Below are positions 7,424 through 15,101 of a stretch of DNA of 16,694 bases, one piece after another. Position 1 is the stretch's first letter, and the number at the start of each line of letters is the position of its first letter. The position numbers were made by a program, and so were the translations under genes. Origin of the DNA: UBA5266 sp002411545 (lineage in GTDB: Bacteria; Bacteroidota; Bacteroidia; Bacteroidales; WCHB1-69); the NCBI GenBank assembly GCA_028693085.1, contig JAQUWC010000042.1, positions 1 through 16,694 of the forward strand, given 5' to 3'. The notes beneath the pieces were generated by a model. The model had not been told where the DNA came from, ran no database searches, and was given only the letters and a program-made list of their open reading frames with translations.

Positions 7424-7440
7424 CTTAAGCCATGCTTAAG
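7424..7440. repeat. Perfect 7-bp inverted repeat upstream of meaB promoter
   Basis: CTTAAGC (7424-7430) and GCTTAAG (7434-7440) are perfect inverted copies around the three bases CAT. The site lies 24 to 40 bp upstream of the candidate meaB -7 element, where a regulator could contact it. The same GCTTAAG core recurs in the spacer at 12091-12202. An operator role is inference only. Confidence 0.5.
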
Positions 7441-7490
7441 TCGGGAATATTTCTTCCTATTTTACAAGGCGCCTTTGCATGTATAAACTA

Positions 7491-7532
7491 TTCACACGGT
7501 TCGGCTTTTTTTAAAAGGTAGAACCGTGTGAA
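7491..7532. repeat. 12-bp perfect inverted repeat downstream of the M13 gene
   Basis: TTCACACGGTTC (7491-7502) and GAACCGTGTGAA (7521-7532) are perfectly complementary. The 18-base loop itself contains CTTTT/AAAAG, which can form an inner stem. It lies 28 bp past the M13 peptidase stop and about 90 bp before the meaB promoter, so a 3'-end stabilising or terminating hairpin for the M13 transcript is the simplest reading. No T tract follows directly on the minus strand, so it is not a textbook intrinsic terminator. Confidence 0.7.
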
Positions 7533-7534
7533 CG

Positions 7535-7555
7535 TTCATATTACATGTATATGAA
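7535..7555. repeat. 7-bp inverted repeat just after the M13 stop
   Basis: TTCATAT (7535-7541) pairs with ATATGAA (7549-7555) around TACATGT, only a few bases past the M13 stop codon at 7560. It partly overlaps the 10-bp palindrome TGAACGTTCA (7529-7538), which in turn overlaps the 12-bp inverted repeat, so the three structures are partly exclusive. Confidence 0.5.
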
Positions 7556-7559
7556 TCTA

Positions 7560-9605
7560 CTACCAGATAGCGGCTTGTAGTTCGGCCGTTAAGTACATGC
7601 TATTTCCTTCTTTTACATCAAAAGCTTTTATGAAAGCAGGGATATGAGGCAAGGTGCCGTTAACACGCCATTTACCTAAGGAATGTGGATCTTCTTTGGT
7701 TCGTCTGATGATTTCTTCATCCCGTATGTTGCCTGCCCATACACCGGCATAGGCAATGAAGAATCGTTGTTCGGCTGTAAAACCATCCATTACTTTTTGT
7801 ATACTACCTTCTTTAATGGCTTTTTGCATAGCAACATAGGAAACATTCACTCCGCCATTGTCGGCTATGTTTTCACCCAAGGTAAAGGTTCCGTTGGCAA
7901 ATACGCCCGGTAGTACTTCAATTCGGTTAAAATGATTCACTAAGACTTTGGTTCTTTCTTCGAAGTTCTTGCTATCGGTTTCTGTCCACCAGTCTTTTAA
8001 GTTGCCATCTTTATCATAATTTCTGCCTTGATCGTCGAAACCGTGTGTCATTTCGTGTCCGATTACGACGCCAATAGCTCCATAATTCACAGCATCGTCG
8101 GCATGCATATCGAAGAAAGGAGGTTGAAGTATGCCGGCAGGGAAGCATATTTCATTTGTTGTCGGATTATAGTATGCATTCACTGTTTGCGGAGTCATCA
8201 ACCATAAACTTCTATCGACCGGTTTACCTACTTTTGATAATTGATAAGCGGTTTCAAAACGGGAGGCACGTTCAATGTTAGCGTAATAACTATCCTTTTC
8301 GATGTGTAGGGATGAGTAATCTCTCCACTTGTCGGGATAACCGATTTTTACGATTATGGTTTCTAATTTTTCTTTTGCTTTAGCTTTGGTTTGTTGAGTC
8401 ATCCAAGTGTTTTGTTCAATACGTTCGCCCAAGGCTGATTTTAAATTATCCACTAATTTGAGCATTCTTTCTTTGGCTTCAGTCGGAAAATATTTTTCGA
8501 CATACATCTGACCTACTGCCTCACCTAAGCATCCATCAACGGTTGAAACTACTCTTTTCCAACGTGGTTTCATCTCGGTTTTTCCCGATAGTACTTTGCC
8601 GTAGAAATCGAAATTGGTTTGTACAAAATCATTGCTTAAGTAAGGAGAGGCATCGTTCACTAATTGCAATGCTATATAAGCTTTGATGATTTCCAAGTCG
8701 GTTGAAAGGATGAGTGTGTTAAGACCTTTTATATAATCGGGTTGACCCACATTGAGGCTATCGATGTTTTCTAATCCTATGGCTTTCAAATAGGCTTTCA
8801 TATCGACGGCTGAAATCATAGCTTGCAAATCGTCGACAGACATATAGTTATAGGTTTTATGAGGATTCCTTAAGTCATTTTTATCCATAAATACTTTTGC
8901 CATTCCGGTTTCGAGAGCCAATACCTTATTAGCCATACTTTCTTCTTTTCCTTCCAGTTTACTCATTTTATTATAATTGGATAATTGAAGCATTTTGCTT
9001 AAGAGTATGACGTATTGCCGACGAATGTTTTCCATGTCTTTCTCTAAATAATAGTCTCTATCGCCTATACCCAGACCTGTTTGCCATAACCAGGCAATAT
9101 TCATGCGGCTGTTAGCAGGGTTTGCTTCAGCAAAGACCGTAAAAAAGGATCCGCTTCCATTTAGGTAAAGCTCAGCCAGAAGGTTTGCTAATTCTTTTTT
9201 ATCTTTTATTTTTGCAATGGTTTGTAAATTAGCTTGGATAGGCATACCTCCTTGTTGTTCGAGTGCGGCACTATCCATACCCATATTGTATAAGTCGCCG
9301 ATTTTTTGAGGAATACCGACTTCAGTATGCTTTTCGGCAGCGATGCCGCTGATTAAGTCTTTCAATTGTTTTTGGTTATCTTCGGCCAATTTGTCGAAGC
9401 TTCCGTAGCGGGCATATTCTCCCGATAAAGGATGTAGTTTCATCCAGCCGCCGCAGGCATATTGATAAAAATCTTGTGCCGGACTTACGCTTTCATCTAA
9501 ATAGGATTTGTTGATGCCTGAGTTTAATGTCGTTTTCTTGTTGTTGTTACATGCTGTCATCGTAATGAGTATACTTGCTAAGATTAAAAATGTACCTTGT
9601 TTCAT
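7560..9605 (-). CDS. M13 family zinc metallopeptidase, lipoprotein (neprilysin/PepO-like)
   Basis: A zinc endopeptidase of the neprilysin family, expected to cut peptides outside the cytoplasm. The 681-residue product begins with a lipoprotein signal: basic start, hydrophobic stretch 5-18, and MTAC with Cys19 as the lipidation site, followed by Asn-Asn. An N-terminal M13 domain spans about 40-420 and the catalytic domain about 470-681. The substrate-binding NAYYNP is at 476-481, the zinc motif HEMTH at 517-521, and the third ligand with the supporting Asp lies in ENIAD at 578-582. DPHS at 639-642 and WRVNG at 646-650 match the conserved active-site His/Arg region. The C terminus ends in Trp as usual but lacks the CxxW cysteine of mammalian members. 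The gene has its own -7 element and sits 54 bp after the TMTC-like gene. Confidence 0.95.
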   Translation of the reverse strand: MKQGTFLILASILITMTACNNNKKTTLNSGINKSYLDESVSPAQDFYQYACGGWMKLHPLSGEYARYGSFDKLAEDNQKQLKDLISGIAAEKHTEVGIPQKIGDLYNMGMDSAALEQQGGMPIQANLQTIAKIKDKKELANLLAELYLNGSGSFFTVFAEANPANSRMNIAWLWQTGLGIGDRDYYLEKDMENIRRQYVILLSKMLQLSNYNKMSKLEGKEESMANKVLALETGMAKVFMDKNDLRNPHKTYNYMSVDDLQAMISAVDMKAYLKAIGLENIDSLNVGQPDYIKGLNTLILSTDLEIIKAYIALQLVNDASPYLSNDFVQTNFDFYGKVLSGKTEMKPRWKRVVSTVDGCLGEAVGQMYVEKYFPTEAKERMLKLVDNLKSALGERIEQNTWMTQQTKAKAKEKLETIIVKIGYPDKWRDYSSLHIEKDSYYANIERASRFETAYQLSKVGKPVDRSLWLMTPQTVNAYYNPTTNEICFPAGILQPPFFDMHADDAVNYGAIGVVIGHEMTHGFDDQGRNYDKDGNLKDWWTETDSKNFEERTKVLVNHFNRIEVLPGVFANGTFTLGENIADNGGVNVSYVAMQKAIKEGSIQKVMDGFTAEQRFFIAYAGVWAGNIRDEEIIRRTKEDPHSLGKWRVNGTLPHIPAFIKAFDVKEGNSMYLTAELQAAIW

Positions 9606-9636
9606 ATGTGATTTATTGTATTTAAAATTAGTTTAA

Positions 9637-9644
9637 CAAACGTA
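9637..9644 (-). promoter_or_regulatory. Candidate -7 element for the M13 peptidase gene
   Basis: The minus strand reads TACGTTTG, an exact TAnnTTTG match, ending 31 bases before the peptidase ATG and lying in the 54-bp gap after the TMTC-like gene. It suggests the peptidase can be transcribed independently of the gene upstream. Confidence 0.55.
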
Positions 9645-9659
9645 AATATAGTTTAAAAA

Positions 9660-11843
9660 TTATGGTTGTTTGGTTTTACCTAATTCGTAATAGTAATTTG
9701 CCGAATCGGGTTGGTTTAATTGTCTAAAGAGGGTAGCTTTTTCCATATAGCCGGCAGCTTTTTCGGGCATATGAGCAATCATAGCGTTGACGGTTTGGAA
9801 GGCTTTTTCGCTTTGTTGTTGATAAGCATATATTTGAATCATGAGTTGATAGCTTGAAATGTTATAGGGATCGCCTTGTAATGTTCTTTTTCCCATAGCA
9901 ATAGCCGAATCTAAGGCATTGATGCGTGCATATGCGATGGCTAAATTATAGTAGCAGGTGGTGGCACCTTCGGGATGTTGTCGGATATATAGATCGAAGT
10001 GGTAGCGTGCCGAATCTAATTGCCCTAACATGGCATAGGAACTGCCTACATCGAAGTGAACAACGTTTTCGGATGTGTCGGCACGGAGTACGTATAAGTA
10101 ATGATTCTTAGCCTTTTCATATTCTCCTTTATTGTAATAGGCGATAGCAATGTTGTATTGCGTAATGATGGTATGAGGATGTAGTTGCAAGGCTCTGTCG
10201 TAATAATGTATGGCCGAGTCGAGGAAATTTTGGTTGCGGTAAAAGGGATGTAAAGAGTAATAGGCATAACCAATACGGTCGTAGGCGTTGGCATGATTGG
10301 GATGTATATTCAATCCTTTTTGCATATAAATTATCGATTCCCAAAGATATGCACGGTATTTTAGTGCGTTTTTCTCGATTTCGTTAGGATTGGTAGCATT
10401 GTTGTTCAGGTCTTGATATTCATTGGCTTTGTCCCTTAAAGCTTCACCCCAAAAGAAATTCAAACGGGCACTATTGGGCGATTTTTTGATATCGGCGCCG
10501 TATAGAGTGAAATTGTTCTCCCACTCGACCGAACGGCTGTGTGTTTGAACGGTATAGTATAATAACATAATTAATATCAATCCCATGCTGATTAGTTGAG
10601 GTTTGGTGACGGCTGTTGGGTTTGCTTGTTGATGCTTGTCGGCATAAGTATATAAGAGATAAACAATGGCGATGCAATATCCCAAAGAAGGCACAAACAG
10701 AAAGCGATCGGCAAAGGAAGCGCCGATTAAGTAAAGCAAATTGCTGTAGATGCTCATGGTGATGATAAAGAAGAAGATGCAGTATGAAAGCGGGTGTTTT
10801 GTGCGAAAATGTTTAATAGCGTACACGATAAGTGCTATATAAATGCCCAATGGCAGCAAGCTCTTCCAATGCATAAAGGTTACGACCGGCAATTGGTTGA
10901 AGGAATAATCGCATACTTGTTGATAGGGGAAGATAAGTAGGAGTAAGTATTTTCCTAACAACATGATGGCACTTGCCCAACGAGCCAACAAAGTTTGCTC
11001 GGCAAGGTAGTTGTTGGCCGTACTGAGTTCGGCTGTTGGGTAGTCGTTCAGTACGATTGCTCGCACGAGTAAGTATGTCAATATGGGCAATAGCAAACAG
11101 ATTGACAGATATAAGAATTCTTTTCTTTTGGCTTTGCGAAAGAAATAAACAGTCAGCGGAATGGCCGCTAAAAATGTAATGGCACTTTCCTTGGAGAATA
11201 TGGCTAATCCGAAAGCGACTATCAGCCCGATTAGGTATTTGATGTTCTTTTTGTCGATGTATTGTAAGCTAAACCAGATGCTTAATAGCACAAACACCCA
11301 CAGTATGATATCGTCTCGTCCTTTGATGTTGGCCACGACTTCCGTATGCATGGGGTGTGCTGTGTATAACACAGTGATAATGAATGGGAGAAGTTTGCTT
11401 TTATCGACAAACATCTTCCGCAATACAATATATAAGAGGACGCAAGCCAATGCATACCAAATTACGTTTATAATATGATGAAGACTCGGATTATCAGGCG
11501 ATAATTGCCATTCCGTGGCAAACATCAGAAGACTTAACGGACGGTATTGATAAGCTTCTGGATTTATGTTTACTCCCTCCATGGAGTGTGTTGTCAATAT
11601 CTGCTTAAAGCCCTTAAACCCTTGCTCTACATAGGCGTTTTTCTTACATACAACGGTGTCGTCTAAAGCCCATTGATGACGGAAGGTGTTGGCGTATAAG
11701 ATAAATGTAAATAGAAAGAGCAGCAAGTAAACATAAGGTTCTTTCAGTGAAAAAGAAAGAGATTCTTGTTTTTCGTTATGAAGTTCACTTACAGGTTCTT
11801 GTTTGTTTTGTGTTTTGCTTTTAGGGTGCTTGTTAGGTAACAT
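9660..11843 (-). CDS. TMTC-like GT-C glycosyltransferase with C-terminal TPR repeats
   Basis: A membrane glycosyltransferase-like protein of 727 residues. After a short polar N terminus (1-34) there are about nine to eleven hydrophobic segments between 36 and 432, then about six or seven tetratricopeptide repeats (about 455-727). The first extracytoplasmic loop carries Asp-Asp at 61-62 (WALDDTVV), the position of the catalytic acidic pair in GT-C enzymes. HPMHTEVVANIKGRDD at 163-178 and FADRFLFVPSLGY at 377-389 match signatures of the TMTC family, whose animal members O-mannosylate cadherins using dolichol-linked mannose. A polyprenyl-phosphate sugar donor is therefore likely; the acceptor is unknown. 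The ATG at 11843 is chosen because an in-frame TTG at 11888 lies upstream of the -7 element. It could instead be a non-catalytic TPR membrane protein. Confidence 0.82.
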   Translation of the reverse strand: MLPNKHPKSKTQNKQEPVSELHNEKQESLSFSLKEPYVYLLLFLFTFILYANTFRHQWALDDTVVCKKNAYVEQGFKGFKQILTTHSMEGVNINPEAYQYRPLSLLMFATEWQLSPDNPSLHHIINVIWYALACVLLYIVLRKMFVDKSKLLPFIITVLYTAHPMHTEVVANIKGRDDIILWVFVLLSIWFSLQYIDKKNIKYLIGLIVAFGLAIFSKESAITFLAAIPLTVYFFRKAKRKEFLYLSICLLLPILTYLLVRAIVLNDYPTAELSTANNYLAEQTLLARWASAIMLLGKYLLLLIFPYQQVCDYSFNQLPVVTFMHWKSLLPLGIYIALIVYAIKHFRTKHPLSYCIFFFIITMSIYSNLLYLIGASFADRFLFVPSLGYCIAIVYLLYTYADKHQQANPTAVTKPQLISMGLILIMLLYYTVQTHSRSVEWENNFTLYGADIKKSPNSARLNFFWGEALRDKANEYQDLNNNATNPNEIEKNALKYRAYLWESIIYMQKGLNIHPNHANAYDRIGYAYYSLHPFYRNQNFLDSAIHYYDRALQLHPHTIITQYNIAIAYYNKGEYEKAKNHYLYVLRADTSENVVHFDVGSSYAMLGQLDSARYHFDLYIRQHPEGATTCYYNLAIAYARINALDSAIAMGKRTLQGDPYNISSYQLMIQIYAYQQQSEKAFQTVNAMIAHMPEKAAGYMEKATLFRQLNQPDSANYYYELGKTKQP

Positions 11844-11866
11844 GACCGACTGTTTTAAAATAATTG

Positions 11867-11874
11867 CAAATGTA
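11867..11874 (-). promoter_or_regulatory. Candidate -7 element for the TMTC-like gene
   Basis: The minus strand reads TACATTTG followed by C, an exact TAnnTTTG match ending 23 bases before the chosen ATG. A TTTTG lies 11 bp upstream (11886-11890), too close to be a normal -33 element. Confidence 0.6.
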
Positions 11875-11888
11875 CATAAAATTATCAA

Positions 11889-12271
11889 AACACTCCTTGT
11901 TCGCTATCATTGCCGGTACATTTTTTTACATCGAAATCATTAATATGCTTCGACCTGTCTTTCAATCTATCATCATTGATTAGCATTTAGCTTATCGTTC
12001 GAAATGATATGGGAGATACGTATTGAATTTTTGAAATATACTTAATGTCAGTGGGATGTTGCCGTATGTTTATTTTTTATTGCGGAAGATGCTTAAAAGA
12101 CTTGCTTAAGACGACTGAAAAACGTTATGATGTTTTTATAGTATAGAGTGTTGCTTAAGATTTTAACAAGTGTTAAGCAAGAAAAAACGAATGTTGCTTA
12201 AGATATAAAAATCTTTGCGCAGTAGCATCGAAGGTTTTGCAGCAGTATGCTTGGGCCTTGCACAAGTCTGC
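11889..12271. other. Non-coding spacer between speA and the TMTC-like gene
   Basis: About 380 bp with no open frame that looks like a gene on either strand. The part nearest speA (12088-12204) is rich in GCTTAA boxes and contains one 8-bp inverted repeat. The part nearest the TMTC-like promoter (11889-12080) shows nothing recognisable. There is no clear terminator with a T tract for speA. Confidence 0.6.
12091..12202. repeat. Cluster of GCTTAA(G) boxes
   Basis: TTGCTTAAG occurs at 12102-12110, 12151-12159 and 12194-12202. The last two share the longer GTTGCTTAAGAT and are spaced 43 bp apart. A partial copy (GCTTAA) is at 12091-12096 and an inverted copy (TTAAGCAA) at 12173-12180. The inverted copy pairs with 12151-12158 as an 8-bp stem with a 14-base loop. 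Their clustering in non-coding DNA is visible directly; whether they bind a protein or are decayed repeat units is unknown. Confidence 0.5.
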
Positions 12272-13681
12272 TTAGTATCCTAATGTTTTAAGCATTGATT
12301 TATAGCTTTGTTCTTTTCCGAAGAGTTTGGTTACAATTTCGCCTTCTTCCTCGCTGTTTTCCGTTTGTTCGCGGTAGATGATCACGTGTTTTGGAGCCGG
12401 AATCAGGCAATGCTGTATGCCGCCGTATCCACCGATAGATTCCTGATAAGCACCGGTGTGGAAAAGGCCGATGTATTGAGGTGTATCCAAAGAGAATTTC
12501 GGAAGAAAGACCGCATTAAGGTTGGCTTCCGAGTTATAATAATCATGGCTGTCGCAAGTTTGCCCGCCCAAAAAAACACGCTCGTACTCTTTGTCCCAAT
12601 TATTAATGGCCAGTAGGATAAATTGTTGGTTAATAGCCCAAGTATCGGGAAGAGTAGTCATAAACGAGCTGTCAATCATATTCCATAGCTCGCGGTCATT
12701 CTGTCGTTTTTGGTTTAAGATAGAAAACAAAATCGCACTCGATTCACCAACGGTATAGGAACCGAATTCGGTGAATATGTCGGGTTCTTTCACCCCGTTG
12801 CGATTACACATGGTTTTGATTTGTGCTATGATTTCTTCGGCCATGTATTCATAATCATAGGAAAACGACAGTTTGTTTTTAATCGGGAAGCCTCCGCCAA
12901 TATTGAATGAATCTAATTCGGGCGCTAACTTTTTAAGTTCACAATACACATTAACACATTTCAACAATTCGTTCCAATAGTATGCAGTGTCTTCAATGCC
13001 GGTATTGATGAACATATGTAACATCTTGAATTCAAACTTAGGATTGTTTTTTATTTTTTCCAAATAGAACGGAACGATGTCATTATAGCGTATGCCTAAG
13101 CGCGAGGTATAGAACTCAAAACGGGGTTCTTCTTCCGAAGCAATGCGAATACCTAATTTACATTTGGTGTCGAGCATGCTATCCAATTGATCTAATTCCA
13201 TTTTGTTGTCTAAAACCGGAATAGTGTTGATAAATCCGTTGTGAATGGCGTTGACGATGTTCTCGATATAAGGTATTTTCTTGAATCCGTTGCAAATAAT
13301 GTAGTTTTCTTTGTCGAAGATACCTTGTTCATATAAGGCATCGATGATGTTCAGATCGAATGCCGATGAGGTTTCGATATGAGTATCATTTTTAAGTACT
13401 TCTTCAAGCGTAAAAGAGAAGTGAGAACTTTTCGTACAGTAGCAATAATGGTAATCGCCTTCGTAATCCGCTTTGGCCATGGCCACGTTAAACCAGCGTT
13501 TGGCCTTTTGAATATTTTGCGATATCTTTGGTAAATATGTAATGCGCAGGGGTGTTCCGTACTGCTTGATGATTTCCATCAAGTCGATATTGTTAAAAAA
13601 CAATTCTCCATCCTCAACTTCGAATTCGTCTTGCGGAAATTCGTAGGTTTGTTGAATTAAATCAATATATTTATTTTTCAT
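12272..13681 (-). CDS. speA: Arginine decarboxylase, fold-type III PLP enzyme
   Basis: Predicted to decarboxylate arginine to agmatine in the cytoplasm, the first step of polyamine synthesis in Bacteroidota lacking ornithine decarboxylase. The 469-residue protein is an alanine racemase-like TIM barrel plus beta domain. It shows the PLP lysine in YCTKSS (Lys84), the phosphate-binding GGGFP at 262-266, the fold-III Cys-Asp motif in GGQTCDSHD (Cys376, Asp377), and HTGAYQ at 408-413. It matches the Bacteroidota short SpeA type and is far shorter than E. coli SpeA (about 658 residues). The ATG at 13681 is preferred because an extended start at 13723 lies beyond the -7 element. Specificity for arginine over ornithine, lysine or diaminopimelate is by family resemblance, not by residues I can verify. 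No agmatine-processing genes are adjacent. Confidence 0.87.
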   Translation of the reverse strand: MKNKYIDLIQQTYEFPQDEFEVEDGELFFNNIDLMEIIKQYGTPLRITYLPKISQNIQKAKRWFNVAMAKADYEGDYHYCYCTKSSHFSFTLEEVLKNDTHIETSSAFDLNIIDALYEQGIFDKENYIICNGFKKIPYIENIVNAIHNGFINTIPVLDNKMELDQLDSMLDTKCKLGIRIASEEEPRFEFYTSRLGIRYNDIVPFYLEKIKNNPKFEFKMLHMFINTGIEDTAYYWNELLKCVNVYCELKKLAPELDSFNIGGGFPIKNKLSFSYDYEYMAEEIIAQIKTMCNRNGVKEPDIFTEFGSYTVGESSAILFSILNQKRQNDRELWNMIDSSFMTTLPDTWAINQQFILLAINNWDKEYERVFLGGQTCDSHDYYNSEANLNAVFLPKFSLDTPQYIGLFHTGAYQESIGGYGGIQHCLIPAPKHVIIYREQTENSEEEGEIVTKLFGKEQSYKSMLKTLGY

Positions 13682-13703
13682 CTCCCGAATTTTTTTAAGT
13701 GCG

Positions 13704-13711
13704 CAAAAGTA
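13704..13711 (-). promoter_or_regulatory. Candidate -7 element for speA
   Basis: The minus strand reads TACTTTTG followed by C, an exact TAnnTTTG match ending 22 bases before the speA ATG. It fixes the likely start by making longer in-frame extensions untranslated. Confidence 0.6.
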
Positions 13712-13776
13712 TACAAAAAACAAATGTGGTGATTCATCTTACTTACATTAATTAAAAAAATATAAACTAAGTGATT

Positions 13777-13784
13777 TACTTTTG
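13777..13784 (+). promoter_or_regulatory. Candidate rightward -7 element in the divergent spacer
   Basis: TACTTTTG is an exact TAnnTTTG match on the plus strand, back-to-back with the speA element. The next gene on this strand begins 297 bases later, so it would produce a long leader for the glucosaminidase gene or a separate short RNA. No -33 TTTG is visible, and a chance match in AT-rich DNA is possible. Confidence 0.35.
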
Positions 13785-14081
13785 ACCTAAACATCCAAAA
13801 TAATTGGGTAAATATATCCGTCTTTTGTCAAAGAAAGTATTCTTATGGCTTAGGTACGAAAGAGAAGTTGGAATCAGGATGGATTCTTGTTTGCTTGCTA
13901 TCTAAAGTCATCGAAAGTATAGTATGAATGTTGAAGCTTGGTTCGATAGTTGTATATAAGAAATGGTATATGTGTAGCCATGCTTGCTTTATCGTTGAGA
14001 TAAGGAAGGATGTACAATAAAACCAAATGCTTCACGTTTTTCAAAACATAAATATATCGAAATAGATTAAAAACAAATAGC
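13785..14081 (+). other. Non-coding stretch upstream of the glucosaminidase gene
   Basis: About 300 bp without a credible gene; the open frames starting with ATG are under 20 codons. A 5-bp hairpin GAATC/GATTC with a six-base loop lies at 13871-13886. Two similar 14-mers (12 of 14 positions identical) occur at 13827-13840 and 13907-13920. TATCGTTG at 13990-13997 is a one-mismatch -7 element and might be the nearer promoter. Nothing else is recognisable. Confidence 0.5.
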
Positions 14082-15092
14082 ATGCGTTTGCGTAAGTGGA
14101 AGAAAGCTTTTATATATATAAGTTTGATGTGCAGTTCGATAACATATGCACAATATACGGAAAAGGATATTTTAAACTACATCGACACCTATCATCAGTT
14201 GGCCATACAAAAGATGAAAGATTATGGTATTCCGGCAAGTATTACATTGGCACAGGGGATATTGGAATCGGCCGCCGGCACTAGTGATTTAGCACGGGAA
14301 GCGAATAATCATTTCGGTATTAAGTGTCATTCAACATGGGAGGGGAAAAGTTTCTATAAGGACGATGATGCTAAAAATGAATGTTTTCGCTCCTATACTT
14401 CCGTTGAGCAATCCTATGACGATCATTCGGCTTTTTTGAAACGAGAACGTTATACGTCTTTGTTTAATCTGAAAATTACGGATTATAAGTCATGGGCTAA
14501 AGAATTGAAAAAGTGCGGATACGCTACCGACCCACACTACGACAATCGCCTTATCGACTTAATAGAAAAGTATGAGCTTTATGCTTACGATACCGACGCA
14601 TATACCAAAAGTACTCCCTTGGCTCACAAGGGATCAAGTAAAGGACAAACAAAGCCGAACGAAGTAGATAAAAATCAATCTTCATCCCCTACAAACCAAG
14701 CTACATCACAGACTTACGATACGCGTTACAGGCGGGTAGACTATCCTTACTCTAAGCGTACGGTATACATTAATAATAATGTATACTTTATCCTTGCCCG
14801 ACCGGGCGATACCTTTTATGATATTGCCATCGATGTACAATTAACCGTCGGACAATTAAGAAAATACAACGACGTTCCCAACCTATCTTACGAGCCTATG
14901 GAAGGCGAAATCGTGTACATCAGCAAAAAAGCCTCAAAGGCCGAAAAAATACGCGAACACATTGTCCGCAGAGGAGAGAGTTTACGTGATATAGCTCAAC
15001 AATATGCTTGTAGAGAAAAAGCTTTACGCAAATTAAATGCTATGTCGAAAACGGATGAACTACAAGCCGGTGATAGAGTGAAATTAAGATAA
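14082..15092 (+). CDS. Secreted glucosaminidase (GH73-like) with two LysM domains
   Basis: A peptidoglycan hydrolase predicted to cleave beta-1,4 links after N-acetylglucosamine, acting in the periplasm or at the outer face of the wall. The 336-residue protein starts with a signal peptide (basic start, hydrophobic 9-20, probable cleavage after ITYA at 20-23). The glucosaminidase domain (about 27-170) contains AQGILESAAGTS with the likely catalytic Glu62, NNHFGIKC at 75-82, and GYATDPHYDNRLIDLI at 146-161. A low-complexity Ser/Thr/Gln linker (about 172-215) leads to two LysM domains at about 234-280 and 291-336, which bind glycan chains. The layout is typical of Bacteroidota cell-separation hydrolases. 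Only 9 bp separate it from the ETF-QO gene, yet the two functions are unrelated. Confidence 0.92.
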   Translation: MRLRKWKKAFIYISLMCSSITYAQYTEKDILNYIDTYHQLAIQKMKDYGIPASITLAQGILESAAGTSDLAREANNHFGIKCHSTWEGKSFYKDDDAKNECFRSYTSVEQSYDDHSAFLKRERYTSLFNLKITDYKSWAKELKKCGYATDPHYDNRLIDLIEKYELYAYDTDAYTKSTPLAHKGSSKGQTKPNEVDKNQSSSPTNQATSQTYDTRYRRVDYPYSKRTVYINNNVYFILARPGDTFYDIAIDVQLTVGQLRKYNDVPNLSYEPMEGEIVYISKKASKAEKIREHIVRRGESLRDIAQQYACREKALRKLNAMSKTDELQAGDRVKLR

Positions 15093-15101
15093 TACGCTTA
15101 T

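Noticed and set aside
11161..11478. 105-codon plus-strand frame within the TMTC-like gene
   Set aside because: It is antisense to a transmembrane-rich region, with no promoter or family feature; the minus-strand gene explains the sequence.
12091..12202. Possible CRISPR array from the repeated TTGCTTAAG boxes
   Set aside because: The repeats are only 9-12 bp, spacing is irregular, one copy is inverted, and no cas genes are present.
13681..13723. Longer N terminus for arginine decarboxylase from 13723
   Set aside because: The extension runs through the candidate promoter at 13704-13711 and does not resemble the family N terminus, which begins at the KNKYIDLI segment.
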